A program made the translations under genes and the position numbers. Positions 10,227-22,319 of a stretch of 64,000 nucleotides of DNA are shown one piece after another. Source of the DNA: Perca fluviatilis (Eukaryota; Chordata; Actinopteri; Perciformes; Percidae). The DNA lies in the NCBI RefSeq assembly GCF_010015445.1, contig NC_053133.1, positions 1,178,001 to 1,242,000 of the forward strand, read 5' to 3'. Under the pieces are notes generated by a model that saw only the letters and a program-made list of their open reading frames with translations, did no database searches and was not told where the DNA came from. Numbering within the stretch: position 1 is the stretch's first letter; the number at the start of each line of letters is the position of its first letter.

Positions 10227-12892
10227 GGGTGCACCTGTGAACAAGCCTTTTGCATATTCAGTGGAAAGAGCCATTAACCACACTCATTTCCAACTCTTGG
10301 TTACAAAACAAAAGGACATACATTTGTTAGATTGCAAATTAGTTTTAGAAACAATGGAGCAGATGAAATTGGTTGTGCTTGTTGTACATGCCTAAGACTT
10401 GATCAAAATGGTTTGTCCCAATGGGTAAGGTAATGTTTTTTTCACAAATCCCTTCTAAAACTACTTTATAAAATAAATAAATAAAAGTACAATCATGAAA
10501 TTATCTAATTGGATATTATTGTAGATGAACTTGTGCTGAATACAAAACAGTAATGGTATTTTAAAAATACAGCTTAGATTTGAGTGTGCCAAATTTATCC
10601 ATGTCTGAAAACACCCAAGACGGTTAAAGCTTCCAAACCAAAAACTACACAACTGGACATGTTCCAGCAGGAATGTGATCTGAAGAGAAATTATCAAGAT
10701 TGGCAACCAGGATTACAGGTTTCCCCGACTTTAGCATGTAGCTACATGTTAGCAGTGTTTGTAAAATGTAAACATGGCAGTACGTCTGTTGAATCAGCAC
10801 CTTTTGTCATTATACATAACAATATTCCATTGTTTACATAAAGAATATTGATCGGTGCAGCTTTATTGTCATTGCTCTTCACACAGGTTGCATTACAAGT
10901 GTTTGTCACCATAGATAGCCTAGCTGTAACCAAAATACCAACGTTTTGCTTACCTTGGCTTCTAAGTAAAGAACAGAACAGCAGCAGAGACAGATAATAA
11001 TGAAATAATAATAAATAATAATTTATTAATAAATAATAATTTATTAATAATAAACAGATAATGAAAACAATGTAGCTTGAATTGCAACACATTTATTGTT
11101 GTCCTATTTAATTGATGTCATAAAAAGGTGCTCTGATTGTGACTTTGAATCCGTTTCTATATTTATTTGTAAAAGGCACTCTTTGCTTTAAAGTGATTCT
11201 TTTCCAATTTTCTTCAAGATCAATACCAACAGGCACATGCCGCCCGCTGCGGCGCGATACACCACACACACACACACACACACACACACATTATCTATGT
11301 ATTCAAAGAGGGAAAAGGCTGTTTGATAATGGTGCACTTGCGGGAGCAGCATGAGACAAATGAAATGAAAACAGTGAAAGGCATGCAGTATCTTTGCCTG
11401 TGTTGCTCGTAATGGCCGAGGTATATGCAACATATTGAGACACCTGCTGAGTCAGTGCTGGAGGGTGGTGGGTCATACATTATGGAATGAGACCTTGAAG
11501 CACAGTGTGACACATTTGAAAAAACTCACGCTCGGCAGATGATGCAGGGGGAGTGCATAGTGATGACATGAACACTGTGTCAATGACATGTACAACAAGC
11601 TGACGATTGCTCCAACTAGACATCCCATCACCTCAGAGTACAAAACTACACAAATGCATCTCGCAAAAGAATGTATTACATTTGGTTATTTCCCCTGAAA
11701 GATGTTATTATTTGAATATCATGTGCCATTAGGCAAATAGTTTTTCCACTGGGAAATACTACTGAACTGCTAAGTTACACTAAACACACAATACAGTAGT
11801 GTATGTTCATGTTCATTAGAGCTCATATATTGTGATAATTTAGCCTACTGAATTACAACATCTAACAAACCAATCAAATTGTGACCAGATCTCAATATGC
11901 AAATGAGTTGTGTGTCCAAAATATATTGTTTTATTGACCTAAGTTCAATTTCTGTTTTATCCCTTACACAAACCCCCTTTTGTCATTCAAACTGAGCCCA
12001 TTTGTGACACTGTGTGTGTCTGCTTCAATTCTAGGCAGGGCAAATATGTCTTTCTGTGAGTCAAAGATGCAATTATCCCTTTATAACTGAGCATGCTGAC
12101 GGGCACAATTTTTCCTTCGTGCCAGATTTAAAAGTCTCTCCTACAGACCTTGTAAAATACATGATTTTTTTTTTTTTAACTCTGCCAAGAAGATTCATCA
12201 CTCTGCATCATAGATGTGTTAATACCTCAAAATACCTCAACCTTTTTAACAGATTACCATATTTAGTGGGAATAAGTGAATACGTTTATGCAAAACTAGG
12301 ATATACTTTTCAAAGGTTTCTTAACTGTTTTATGCTGTTTTTGAATTGGAAGATTGCATCTAAAAGAAACAAGTGCCTAACTAAAGGTACACAATCTGAT
12401 CTGGCAACTTCAAATTTAGGCCGCTGTTTGTCAAGATAACAAGTCAGGCTGGCATTAATTGTAGTTTTGGACAACTGAAAGTAATAGGGAGATCTTCATA
12501 TGTTAGTGTTCTATTTTGACATGTTGTCATGACATCTGATCTGAAAACATTTTGGTGGCTCAACAGATTATAAAAAAATTTAAATTGCTTTTTATTCACA
12601 AAAGTAATCAATTTTGAACAGCTATACCTAATGTTTTCTAATGTTCACTATAATACATTGAGGATTCTGTACGGTGTTTTCATACTGGGTCTTATATCCC
12701 AGTTTTTTGCTTTTATGACAACTTAAAACTGTCATTGCGTGTTTACCTGTACAGCCTTACAGCTGGAATACACCGCACGTGTATAGCAGCATAGCTATTT
12801 TCATTTCGGCGCCCATGTTACCCAATCAGTCTGGCCACACTGGGTGCGTAGCATCCGCGTAGGAGAGACCGACCGACAGACAGAGATAGTCT
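10225..12892. other. Unassigned stretch with short CA repeat
   Basis: I see no supported gene. A (CA)n run of about 28 bp lies at 11262-11290 and an A/T-rich AATAATAAT-like stretch at about 10995-11050. The remainder is AT-rich single-copy-looking DNA. Confidence 0.5.

Positions 12893-12939
<47 letters not shown>
12893..12939. repeat. (CA)n microsatellite
   Basis: A clean CA dinucleotide run of about 46 bp after GATAGTCTCT. Confidence 0.96.
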
Positions 12940-12941
<2 letters not shown>

Positions 12942-14959
12942 GACATGCACACACCAACTCCAAAGGGTGATTAATCACTGTAAACTGGTGTCATATGGGT
13001 CTAGTTGATGAGTAAAATATTAGATATACAGTAAGGCAACAAAAAGAACCTTTAAACCATCCTTTGAATGTTATATTGTATAATTGTTGTGTATTGCTAC
13101 ATCTTAAACAAGAATGAAGATATGTTAAGTAGTGAACTATTATTTTAGGGATACAATTATGCTTTGTCAAAGATGCATTGTGGTCCCAGCCAAAGCCAGG
13201 AACACACAACGTGATTTTAAGACTGATTATTACCCTAATTTTGTGTAAAATAGAGCATGTGATCTTGTAGTGTGTTGAGCTGATACTGTTACCACCAACT
13301 AGCCCCAGTCCATCCAGTTTTTTTTTTTTGCCTTGACTGTATGTGAATTATATGATGCCCTAATTCAGTTTCTAAACGTGTTCCCACAAAATAAAAGTAA
13401 GAGAAGACACTGTTTGAAAACAGAGAAAGGGAAAGCCAAAAGAATGCAGATGAGGACAATGGCAAAAATGCTAATAGAGGAAAAGGTGCGAAACAGTAGA
13501 GAGGAGACAATAAGATGATTGTTGGACTGAGGAGACAAAAGCTAAAAATATGGAAGAGGTATACAGTAGCACTGCAATATAACAACAACATTAGCAAAAA
13601 CCTCATCTTGTATCCAGTACTCCAAGAGGGTTCCACTCAAATGATTACAGCAGCAGGTAACTGTTACAAGATTTCACAGTTGATTTGACACAAGTAAGGC
13701 TCATGCTTCCACTGTAATTAACACAGCCATCAAACGTCTCATTTTACAACAGAAAAATGAAGTGTTGCTTTCCTTTCAGCAAAACAATTCACAGAGAATA
13801 TACACAAAAACAAGACACAATTGTCATCTTTTACAGTGAGAGGAATGTCAAATGAGCATAACAACAAAGAGGTGAGATGAAAATAGGCAATAGAGATAAA
13901 TAAAAAGGCAGCAGCAGCAGGTAGAGGTGGGGAGGAGAGAGGGATATAAATAAGGTGAAAGGAAAGTGTGAGAGGGGTAGAGAGTGGATTGATTGTTGCC
14001 CTGCAGCTCAGGAAACAATCATGGAGCAGCAGCGTTCATGACCTCCTGCAGAAAGCTTTATTACTCAGTGTTATCTGCTGTTCAGAGGACCTCCCCATGC
14101 TGCTGCTGCTGCTGCTAAAGCCCTCTGTACATTTCTACAGACCAGTCTGCTGAAATGTAGTGCAACTTTAAACGGATCGGTAAACGGAACTTACACTTAC
14201 AGTTAGGGGTTAAAGGTTTCGAAAGAGGCATTTTTTTTTACTAATGTTAGATTACAACTTCAGAATGGATTGAGATGAAATTTTACACAGATATTTATAA
14301 ATTGTGTGTTGTCGCAGTGTGTACTTTCGTCCATAGCAATCCTTTTTAATAGTAAATGCTGTGAACACATGTCTTGTAAGTCTTTACAATCATCCACATT
14401 TTCTTCAAAACTTGCCATCATCAGCGTGTAGCTTGCTAATTTGAAGTTTGTTGTTGTTTCCCGAAGCGAACCAAGTTGATGTGTGATAATGACAATGCAC
14501 ACACACAGAGAGCGGAAGGTGAGGGACATCCTGGAAATGTACTTCCGTTTGTTCCAGACTACACAGGCACTGATCCTGACAATATGGACTGGTGATAAAT
14601 GTTGTGACAGCTAATGACAGCCTACCATTAACTAGAAGACTCTGAAAATACTTTGATCTAAAGACAATCTGTCATAATAGTACTGACTTTTTAGTCACCG
14701 ACTATAAGGTTTTGCAATGACTGGGAATCTTGCAGGGTCACAATTTATATACAACTAGATTATTTTTTTATATTTTATTGACCAAGCTAGCTAGTTATCG
14801 CTAGTGTTAGCTTGTAACAGGGAGAGAGAAAGTTCACAGATCTTTTATTCTCCTGTAAATGAGGTCCATGTTTACATGCCGGTAAAACTTTGTTGGATGA
14901 CTTGCTTCAGGAGGGTTGAAAATCGGTAACGTTGCTTATTTAGCGTTTAGCTAAGGGCA
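12940..14959. other. Unassigned stretch
   Basis: No gene is supported. A short (TGC)n run of about six units lies at about 14097-14117. The part from about 14590 may already belong to the hAT-like element ending at 15178. Confidence 0.45.
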
Positions 14960-15178
14960 GCGACATTGTATATATTATTTTTTTATACAATTATTTTCCT
15001 TACATTACTTTTACTTTTATACTTTAAGTACTTTTGAAACCAGTACTTTTACACTTTTACACTTTTGCTCTTACTTAAAAAGCTTGAGTTGATACTTCAA
15101 CTTCTACAGAAGTCTTTTTAAACCCTAGGATCTATACTTCTACCTGAGTAATGAATGTGAATAGTTTTGACACCTCTG
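14960..15178 (-). mobile_element. hAT-like element terminus
   Basis: The segment is rich in ACTTTTAC-type repeats and ends TTTTGACACCTCTG at 15178, i.e. CAGAGGTGTCAAAA read inward, a terminus of the hAT type. The repetitive 'tacttttacactttt' section is characteristic of a common non-autonomous fish hAT family known to me. I could not find a matching left terminus, so this is a one-ended fragment. Confidence 0.55.
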
Positions 15179-16639
15179 GTAATGGGTCTATATTGATGCT
15201 TCCTGACTGTTTCCTGACTCTAGAGGAGTATAAGGGGGCAGGTTGGCGCCCATGATTTTCTCTGCAGTCCCATGCGGCCTGTTCCTATCCTGTTTGATGG
15301 CTGATCCAAACAACCATCAACTGAACTACATTTTTACAGTTTCATTCCTCTATGCACTGTACTGCACTGTATATAGATGGATGATAATATACTCTCTCTC
15401 TCTTATTTAATAATTTAGCCTTGAATTAGCTGCAGCCGAGAGCCTTTGGCTACGGTAAGCAGAACCTTCACTGAAGGGCCATACACACCTCTGCATTTGT
15501 AGAACAGCCAATAGAAACTCTCTCTCTCTCTCTCTGGAATGACCTGTGATTGGCCAACATCTCCTATCACAGGAGATTTTCTAAAGCCAGAGAACAGAGC
15601 CAAGGAGAAGATGAACAAGTCTAGTTTTCTCTTAGACTTCTTGATTACAATATGTTGAAAAATTGAACGAATACTTCTCCAACGGCGCAACAAATAAACT
15701 GCTTTAAGGCTTAGTTATGTTTGTTCACGAAAGGTTCCTCACTTAGGAATGTGGTCATGTTAAATTAATACAATGTTAACTATGAAAAAAAGTCACACAC
15801 TTTGTTGACCATCCACCCTGACAGCCTCACTATGTTTAGCTGCGCTAGAACAACGTCAAGCTATTTCAATCAGGAGAGACTTCGTTTGCAGATATGCAAA
15901 ATTATTTATTGTACAACTGTATAATATGAAATGTACAAAGTCTTTTGGAGATTAGACTCCATCGAATCAATAATATATTTCAAGTTTGGTAGAGAACAGG
16001 AACAAAACCCCCCGATGGAGTCCAGACACTTGGCCGAGACCAAGAGACCAAGGACCACCCGAAGAACGAGGCGGGCAGCGGGCCGAGAAGCGCGGAGGCG
16101 GCGGGGGAGGAGGAGGGGTCAGCGCTTTGCCTGAAACGACAGCTGACAGCACAGGGGGGAGAACAGATTTAAAGCAGAGTTATAAGGCTTTGATAGGCCC
16201 ATGAATTTAAAGGCCAAGTCTGATTGGTTCAACTGAAAGCATTACTTCTAATTAGCTGTTAGATTTAAGAATGAGTAGTGGTTGGGTTAATGACGTCTTC
16301 CTGAAAGAATTTGCGCTGAGCTTCATTTCTGCTTCTGTCTCCTGAAAATCAAGTCATAGCATACACGCAAAGAGTGGCACTTGAACAAACAACCATTTCT
16401 GTCTTTTCAAGAGTTCTGCATTTGGGCCGGGAGTTGGGCATTTGAATTTTCCCCAAGATAGCCAGCCCCCACACATTTCACTACAATTCCTTTTTACATT
16501 TGCGGTATTACACGGGTTTATGTAAATTGCTGCCACAAAAAAAAAAGTCCAAATTCACGTTACAGACAAAATAAAGTTTTATTTCAGTCCATTTCAATAT
16601 TTTTAAATACCATATTGTTTGCAGCTAGAAGTGCTTTTT
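15179..16639. other. Unassigned stretch with GC-rich island
   Basis: No gene is supported. A (CT)n run lies at 15517-15537. A G-rich island at about 16040-16130 (for example GGCGGCGGGGGAGGAGGAGG) stands out from the AT-rich surroundings; it yields arginine-rich frames that look spurious. Confidence 0.45.
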
Positions 16640-17000
16640 TCTATACAGGTATAACATTGTGGAATAATCTGCCGCTTTCCCTCAAAATTGTAAATACCAG
16701 AGGGGCTTTTAGACATCAGGTCAAGGCATTTTTATGGAATAGAGTAACCAATCTTTTTAATTAGAGTATACTGATTATTTTATGTGATCTGTGATTTTCT
16801 GATTTTAGAATGCTCTTGAACCTTGGATGATTTGTGTTAAATGTTATTGTCTTTGTCCTGCAATAGGTCTTTGTCATGTGTTAAATGTTCTAACACCAAG
16901 GACCATGTTGGAAATAAGTGTTCACACTTTAACATGTTATCCTTTGGATTATGTTGTCTGTCAAATCCAAATTAAATCAAATAAAATAAAAAAATATATA
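16640..17000 (+). mobile_element. LINE 3' end (CR1/L2/Rex-like)
   Basis: The segment translates as the tail of a LINE pol protein, with LWNNLPLSLKIVNTRGAF followed by HQVKAFLWN and a stop, then an untranslated region that ends in an AT-rich tail (ATTAAATCAAATAAAATAAA). The 'WNxLP...F+..' block is typical of CR1/L2/Rex LINEs. It is strongly 5'-truncated. Confidence 0.7.
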
Positions 17001-17197
17001 TTTAGTTATACATACATACACATCGCTGTTGACAGTTGTTGTGACACTTGTTTTCCAATACATTGAGGCCGATGTGAGCCTGTAAAAATAATTGGAAATC
17101 CACCAGCAAGTGTTATCTATCGCTGCCTTGCATGATTTTACTTGTAGTAAAATTAATGAATACTTCAAAGGTTATCTGTGGCTTGACCTCAAGCATA

Positions 17198-17416
17198 ACT
17201 CATTAAGATGTTATGTAAGAGTTCTAAGAGGTCTACAGGCTTTATATTAAGTTTTATGGACATTATTTAATACTTTATTTTATAATGTGTAGGAATGTAG
17301 ATCTTTTAAGACATGTTTATGTCAAAATATTCCCAAATAAAGTATTAAATAATGTCCATAAAACTTAATATAAAGTCTGTAGACCTGTTAGAACTCTTTC
17401 ATTATATCTTAATGAG
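17198..17416. repeat. Palindrome with ~78-bp arms
   Basis: The left arm (17198-17276) and right arm (about 17336-17416) are near-perfect inverse copies around TTAAGTTTTATGGACATTAT; the spacer is about 60 bp. Such a structure could be a MITE or the hairpin of a fold-back element. No target duplication was identified. Confidence 0.8.
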
Positions 17417-18239
17417 TACACGTGGTGTATCTTGTTGTACATTTGTCCTCTGCCGGGAGGACAGCAGACACCAGGAGATGGCTAATTCTCTCGGCAAAGA
17501 AGTTTCCCTATGGTGGGGAAGCAAGGGACCGAGTGGCCCACTGCCGACAACTGACTAGTTAGCTAGCTTGCTAATTCCGCCCACCTGCTTTCATGCTAGA
17601 CTGGTTACAACGAACAAAGTTGTCACCCATTACACGAACAAGACAAGAGTATGTTTATGAAACATTTTGTAAGGTGTAGATCTGTAGATCTTTTAAAAGA
17701 TTAAATATAGTAAATATACGCATACAAGTCATTATCATAGCCTACATTTGTCCTCTTATGGACATAATTTGCAAAGATATTCCAATAGTTGGAACCTATG
17801 TAGGGTTTTTTATAGAAGGAATATTCAAACAACATTTTTGGCCAGTTTTGACAGCCCTATGAGTATTGGATTGATCAAATGAGATGAAGATTAAAAATGT
17901 AAAGAGACTTCTGTGTGTGGCCTCTCACAGTCATTTGCTCACTAAAAATTTTCTTCTTGTGCACTAATTCACTTAAGCTGAATAGCCAATCAGATGGTTT
18001 TCCCCTCAGCAACGGTCGTTCACCGTCATAATTTGTCCGACAGCCGACAATCTCCTTGGTATGTCAAAGCCTTTAGTGTCCTATGGTCTGAGATAATATG
18101 CCACCCCATAATCCAATCAAGGGTAATTTCTGGCATGGACATAGTCAAATATATATATGAATATCAGCACAAAATATTGTCTTTCAGCATCTTCGGTCCA
18201 GAAACATTAGCATCTGTTTTAACTTTTAAAAACCTCGTA
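17417..18239. other. Unassigned stretch
   Basis: No gene or clear element boundary is supported. Confidence 0.45.
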
Positions 18240-19010
18240 TTAGTCAAAACCACAGTTGCACATCACAGTAATGACGAAATGATAACATGGGTTGAATTTT
18301 TGCAATGTCACTGAGATGAAAAAATGCTGTCTTGGTAATAGCCTTGATGTGAGACTGGAATCAGGCGAGGATCACAAATCACACCAAGGTTTTTGATGCT
18401 CGAGCTTTCCGAGATAATACAACCATCAATATTAATACAAAGATTCTTAAACAAATGACCATGTTTGGCTGGTCTTACCAATAGCTCTGTTTTATCAGCA
18501 TTCAACAGCCTAAAGTTCATTCCCATGCCTCTAAATTTAGGAGTTGGGAAAGGTTGTTTGGCTGTACAGGTACATATAGCTGGGTATCATAAGCATAGCA
18601 GTGAAATTTAACATTGTATTTGCTAATAATGTCAGCATGGGAAGCATATAGATAAAAAATTTGCATTGGGCTGAGGACCGATCCCTGGGGTACACCAGAT
18701 TTCACTCTAGAGGAGTCAGAATTGGTATTGTTGTAGTTGACGTGTTCAGTTCTATTTGATAAATATGACTGAAACCATAAGAGGGCTGTCCCCTTTACAC
18801 CAATATAATTCTTCAAACGGCGTAATAGTATGCTGTGGTCCACAGTGTCAAAAGCTGCACTTAGGTCGAGGAGCAGCAACAGAAATGTTGAGTAAGAGTC
18901 GGCAGTAATTTATAGATCATTTATTACTCTGGTCAAGACAGTTTCAGTTGAGTGACAGGAACAGAAGCCAGATTGAAATTAAAAAAGATTGTTGAATAAA
19001 TGGGCAGTAA
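18240..19010 (-). pseudogene. CR1/L2-like LINE reverse transcriptase, C-terminal half
   Basis: Minus-strand remains of a LINE RT. In order are an FNLASVPVT-like segment, [18 protein letters not shown] (RT block with the first catalytic Asp), [22 protein letters not shown], and [13 protein letters not shown], where the usual YADD catalytic box reads YAYD. Further on are LLNADKTELLV, SIKNLGVICD and a HIKAITKTAFFHL-like end. A frameshift separates the parts at about 18517-18526. The upstream half of the same RT continues beyond the provirus at 29842-30240, showing that the provirus landed inside this LINE. Confidence 0.85.
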
Positions 19011-19014
19011 GTTG

Positions 19015-19615
19015 TGTGGTGGAAGTTTTCTATGAAGCATCAGAGTAAACAAATATCAATGATAAAAATGAAAACGAATAAAGACTGTTTGAGATTTTAA
19101 ACCAAAGTCTCGTCTTTGAGCATTTATTATATTTTGCAAAATATGAGAATACAGATTCAAAGGTACATGCAGTACAACTGAATGAGCATTACTAAAGAAT
19201 TCTAAACATCATATCATCATATAGTCAAAAACCCCTCTCAAGCCACCCCTCTAACTTTATCTTCTAGCCTGGTCAGAGTTGAAAATAGGACATCATTAGA
19301 AGTCAACCCATCCTTACCTTCCCCTCTGCTCCTGTTCTTTTCATTAGCCTAAACAACCCTTTATCTCAGGAGGCAGAAGGAAACATGGTTTTGTGGCCTT
19401 CTCTACTTTGTCAGCTAAAAAGTTAAACAAAATGAGAAGCTAGAGTTTCTTAAACAAAAACCACTAGGCTAAGAGTTCATGGCTGCTGCTGTCCCTCTCT
19501 GGCCTTTAAGAGTCTAAGAGGAAGGAACAGCATTTTTGTGGAGGTTTAAAACAATCTTTAAGCAAATGGTTATAATCATTAATCAATAATGGTTAAAATA
19601 AAATTTGCCACCACA
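19015..19615 (-). repeat. 3' LTR of provirus
   Basis: 601 bp, starting TGTGGTGG and ending CCACCACA, an 8-bp perfect inverted terminal repeat. It is nearly identical to 29237-29837; differences seen by eye are a C/G near 19110, A/C near 19157, two near the AGTCAAAAACCC run (about 19231-19235) and two near CTGGTCAGAG (about 19273-19276). On the minus strand an AATAAA occurs within ATAATAAATGCTC, a candidate polyadenylation signal. Confidence 0.96.
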
Positions 19616-19630
19616 GTCCACCCTTTTGAT
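19616..19630 (-). promoter_or_regulatory. Polypurine tract candidate
   Basis: On the minus strand the sequence just upstream of the 3' LTR reads AATCAAAAGGGTGGAC, a purine-rich run abutting TGTGG. This is the expected position and composition for plus-strand primer formation. Confidence 0.7.
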
Positions 19631-19881
19631 TACAACATAATCACACAAAATAAATTTTACTTTAAAAATTCAAACCTTATTTCTTAAAGATTCAAACATC
19701 AAACATATCTTAGAATTAATCACAAAATTCAACCTTTACTTCTTAAAGATTCAAACTTATGGATATAATTGTCTATTGCTGAAATGCTGTTTTTTAAAGA
19801 GGTACAAAAAAAAAACCTTTTTAATTGTAGCAAGCGTTCACGTCTAAGTAAAAATAATAAAACAAAAAATTTTAATCAGTC

Positions 19882-20490
19882 TCACACAGTATCAGAAACA
19901 GTGTCCAGGATCTCATCATCATATCTGGACATACGAAGCAAGTCAGAGGACTCAGTATTCTGAAGTGCCTGATACTGTATCATATTTACCATGAAGATGG
20001 AGGAAATCATTTTCTTGACTAGTGGGATTATGCAGCATACACAGATCAGGAAACCAAACATCAAAGTTATTAGTGGTGCAATAAATCTAGCTAACCAAGC
20101 CTTCCACCCCTTGAAAACCCAGGCCCAGTCCCATCCTGCATAGTGTTCTGGGACGTTCTGTGCTTTGAGATTAGTCAAAAGTAGGTTCAAGTGGTGAATG
20201 GTGTCAGTGATGTTTCCTGAAATGTCTGGAATGAATGTGCAGCAGTGTGTGCCTATTATGTGGCAAAGTCCCCCCTGTGCTGCTAGCAATAGGTCCAATC
20301 CCATCTGATGTTGCATTAGCATGTTTCTCATAGCTCGCATAACAGGAGGAAATTCTCCAAACCCTGAAATCATCATAGCAGTCAAATTCTCAAGACTTTC
20401 CTGAACCTGATCAATATTATGTGCATTATTTATTGTTCCATACCTAGGAAAAAACCCTGCTGCGAATTTAGTTCCTGGGCTGGTAACCTC
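19882..20490 (-). pseudogene. env: env, transmembrane subunit (gamma-type)
   Basis: This part of Env mediates membrane fusion. It begins after a furin-like site ARDKR (codons at 20491-20502) and runs as one open frame of 202 codons to the stop at 19882. An ectodomain helix region precedes QGGLCHIIGTHCC, which holds the CX6CC motif that bonds covalently to the surface subunit in gamma-type envelopes. A membrane span follows (FIAPLITLMFGFLICVCC). The cytoplasmic tail has a YQAL sorting-type motif and an acidic end (SRYDDEILDTVSDTV). The frame itself is intact, but a TGA at 20512-20514, five codons before the cleavage site, and a TAG at 20598-20600 cut it off from the surface subunit. A downstream Met at 20385 is probably not a real start. 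Confidence 0.9.
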
Positions 20491-20514
20491 TCGCTTATCT
20501 CGAGCGAAACATCA

Positions 20515-20855
20515 GATGTGGGCACGCATAGGGATAGTGGTGTGTTGTATGCACAAGGGAAGTCATAACTGTAATGGAAGGTGTCAAATATATCATACTA
20601 CATCTTCCCTGCCCATCGTGAAGTCAAAATCTGATACCAATGGTCTCCACAGAGCCAAACATAATCCACAAGAGACCCTGCGCCAGAATCATCAGGCCAA
20701 CGCATGGTGTGAGTCAAAGATGGTATCAGTACTGAAGCACTAAGATACCCCGGTGTGGAGTGTAAGCATGCACTAATATTTAAACCCTGTTGGCGCATCG
20801 TACAATTCAAAGTCCGCTGACAACCCATGGTTACCCCCAAATACTGAGAACCCAT
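20515..20855 (-). pseudogene. env: env, C-terminal part of surface subunit (frameshifted)
   Basis: This continues the surface subunit in a different frame from the upstream 398-codon piece; the shift falls at about 20831-20855, where the two frames overlap. It contains several cysteines and the block YVWLCGDHWYQILTSRWAG, which resembles the conserved WLCG...W.G region shortly before the cleavage site in gamma-type envelopes. A TAG at 20598-20600 interrupts it and the following stretch leads to the TGA at 20512-20514. It is therefore dead as encoded. Confidence 0.8.
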
Positions 20856-22027
20856 GGACGAGGTCGTTCAATGCATAAGGCATGTGTCAAATTCTTCATA
20901 AGGCTATGGTGAAACTGTCCTATACTATCAGATGCTTTTCCATTTTTAGTTTTAAAAATAGTACCATTCGGAGCATGCACAGTGCGATTCGCAAAACCTC
21001 CACAAGGTGAAGGTTGAATAAAAGCCGAATAGAACTGACCCCCCTCCTCTCTAACATCCTTGAGTGCTGTCAGAGCACAGACAACTTCTGTGAGATTCAA
21101 TGTGTGTGGTTTTACTGGGGTAGCCTGCTTCTGAGAGTGGGGAAATAGTGAACATACATAACAAGAGTCATTATACCCTACATCACGCGTGAACTTCTTA
21201 ACTAGGCCAAGCCATGCATTAGTGGAGAATGCATCATTATCCTCAGAAGATCCCCATCTGTTAGATAAACTTTCAAAAGTCTGCGTCAAATGTGGTGATT
21301 CTGTGTGAGATGTGGAAGGTGAGATTACTTCAAGATAAAAAGATCCACAGGGAAGCCTCCCTAAGGTCATAATACACACAACGAAGTAACCTTGGTCCGA
21401 ATACTGAGCATTGGTCAATGTTAACAAGATGCCTGTTGAGGAATAGTTTACCTTCTTTATTGATAATCTATTGGTTAGGTTTGTGTGGTCGTTAGGAACT
21501 TCATAGCCCCAATCTGCATTACCTGTATACCAAACAGCTTGTTTCCATGAGGAACATAAGGGTCCTCCTTCTCTGTAATAACCTAAATCCATCACCTCTG
21601 CAATGTAACATACATATACCTCTCTCTCTCCTACTGATGCTCCATGCTCCCCGCACCACACAAAGTCACAGGGCTGAAGCATAAGAGTGGATGTAGTGTT
21701 GACCATGATAGTAACATTAGCTCTGTGATACCTGTTGTACTCTGAACGCCATCTACTCCTAGACGCAGAAACTGTGGAACGCGTCACTCGCTTTCCCCTC
21801 CCATGCTCCTCACTGGTGTTCCTAGTGTGTCTGGGTGTGTCTGTGTCATTGGGAGAAGTGGTGTTGGAAAAAATGGTTACTTCAGTCAGCGGTTTATCAT
21901 ATCTTTCTAACATTACGAATGCAAAAATCACAAATGCAGTAATGAAGAATAAACTCAGTACAAATTTGGACCCCCCGAATCTCCTCGGAGGGTACCATTT
22001 CAGTAGTTTCTCGTGCTGCTCCATCAT
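20831..22027 (-). pseudogene. env: env, N-terminal surface subunit with Ig-like region
   Basis: An uninterrupted frame of 398 codons; the start is the first Met pair at 22027. Residues 1-22 are basic and probably cytosolic. Residues 22-40 are hydrophobic (signal anchor or long leader). RGKR at 77-80 fits a furin consensus. Residues about 104-235 have the look of an Ig V-type fold: a Cys near LMLQPC (120), Trp 161/166, and LTLTNAQYSDQGYFVVC with Cys 218. Then follow CYVC (289-292), the CXXC motif of gamma-type surface subunits, and a conserved-looking C-terminal segment. There are twelve N-X-S/T sequons, as expected for a heavily glycosylated surface protein. The frame ends by a frameshift, so the full Env is not made. 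The receptor is unknown. Confidence 0.9.
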
Positions 22028-22319
22028 GTGTGCATATCACAGCACTCTGCTCCTGTATGTGTGTGCCTGAGCACACTGCTCTGAGTCACAGAGGAATGTC
22101 AACAGTTCCTCAGTGTAAAGAAAACAAGGACTGTGCTGTGAGTGTCAGAGCATCAGAATGAGTGTTTTTCAGGAATGTGCTGTGTTCAAAAAGGTACAAT
22201 ACCAGTATGTTGGTCAACATCTCTCTCCCTCCTTCAGTGTGTTTGTAACCAGTGAGAAAAACTCCAGTTTTTCCCCGATTGATTTCAGAGATAGCACAGA
22301 ACGCCGTCTGTCAAGCTGG

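Noticed and set aside
13289..13636. 115-codon minus-strand hydrophobic frame
   Set aside because: No start context, splice sites or similarity; purine-rich plus-strand composition explains the hydrophobic reading.
15931..16204. Arginine/glycine-rich frames in the GC-rich island
   Set aside because: Composition alone explains them; both strands give low-complexity peptides and there is no domain.
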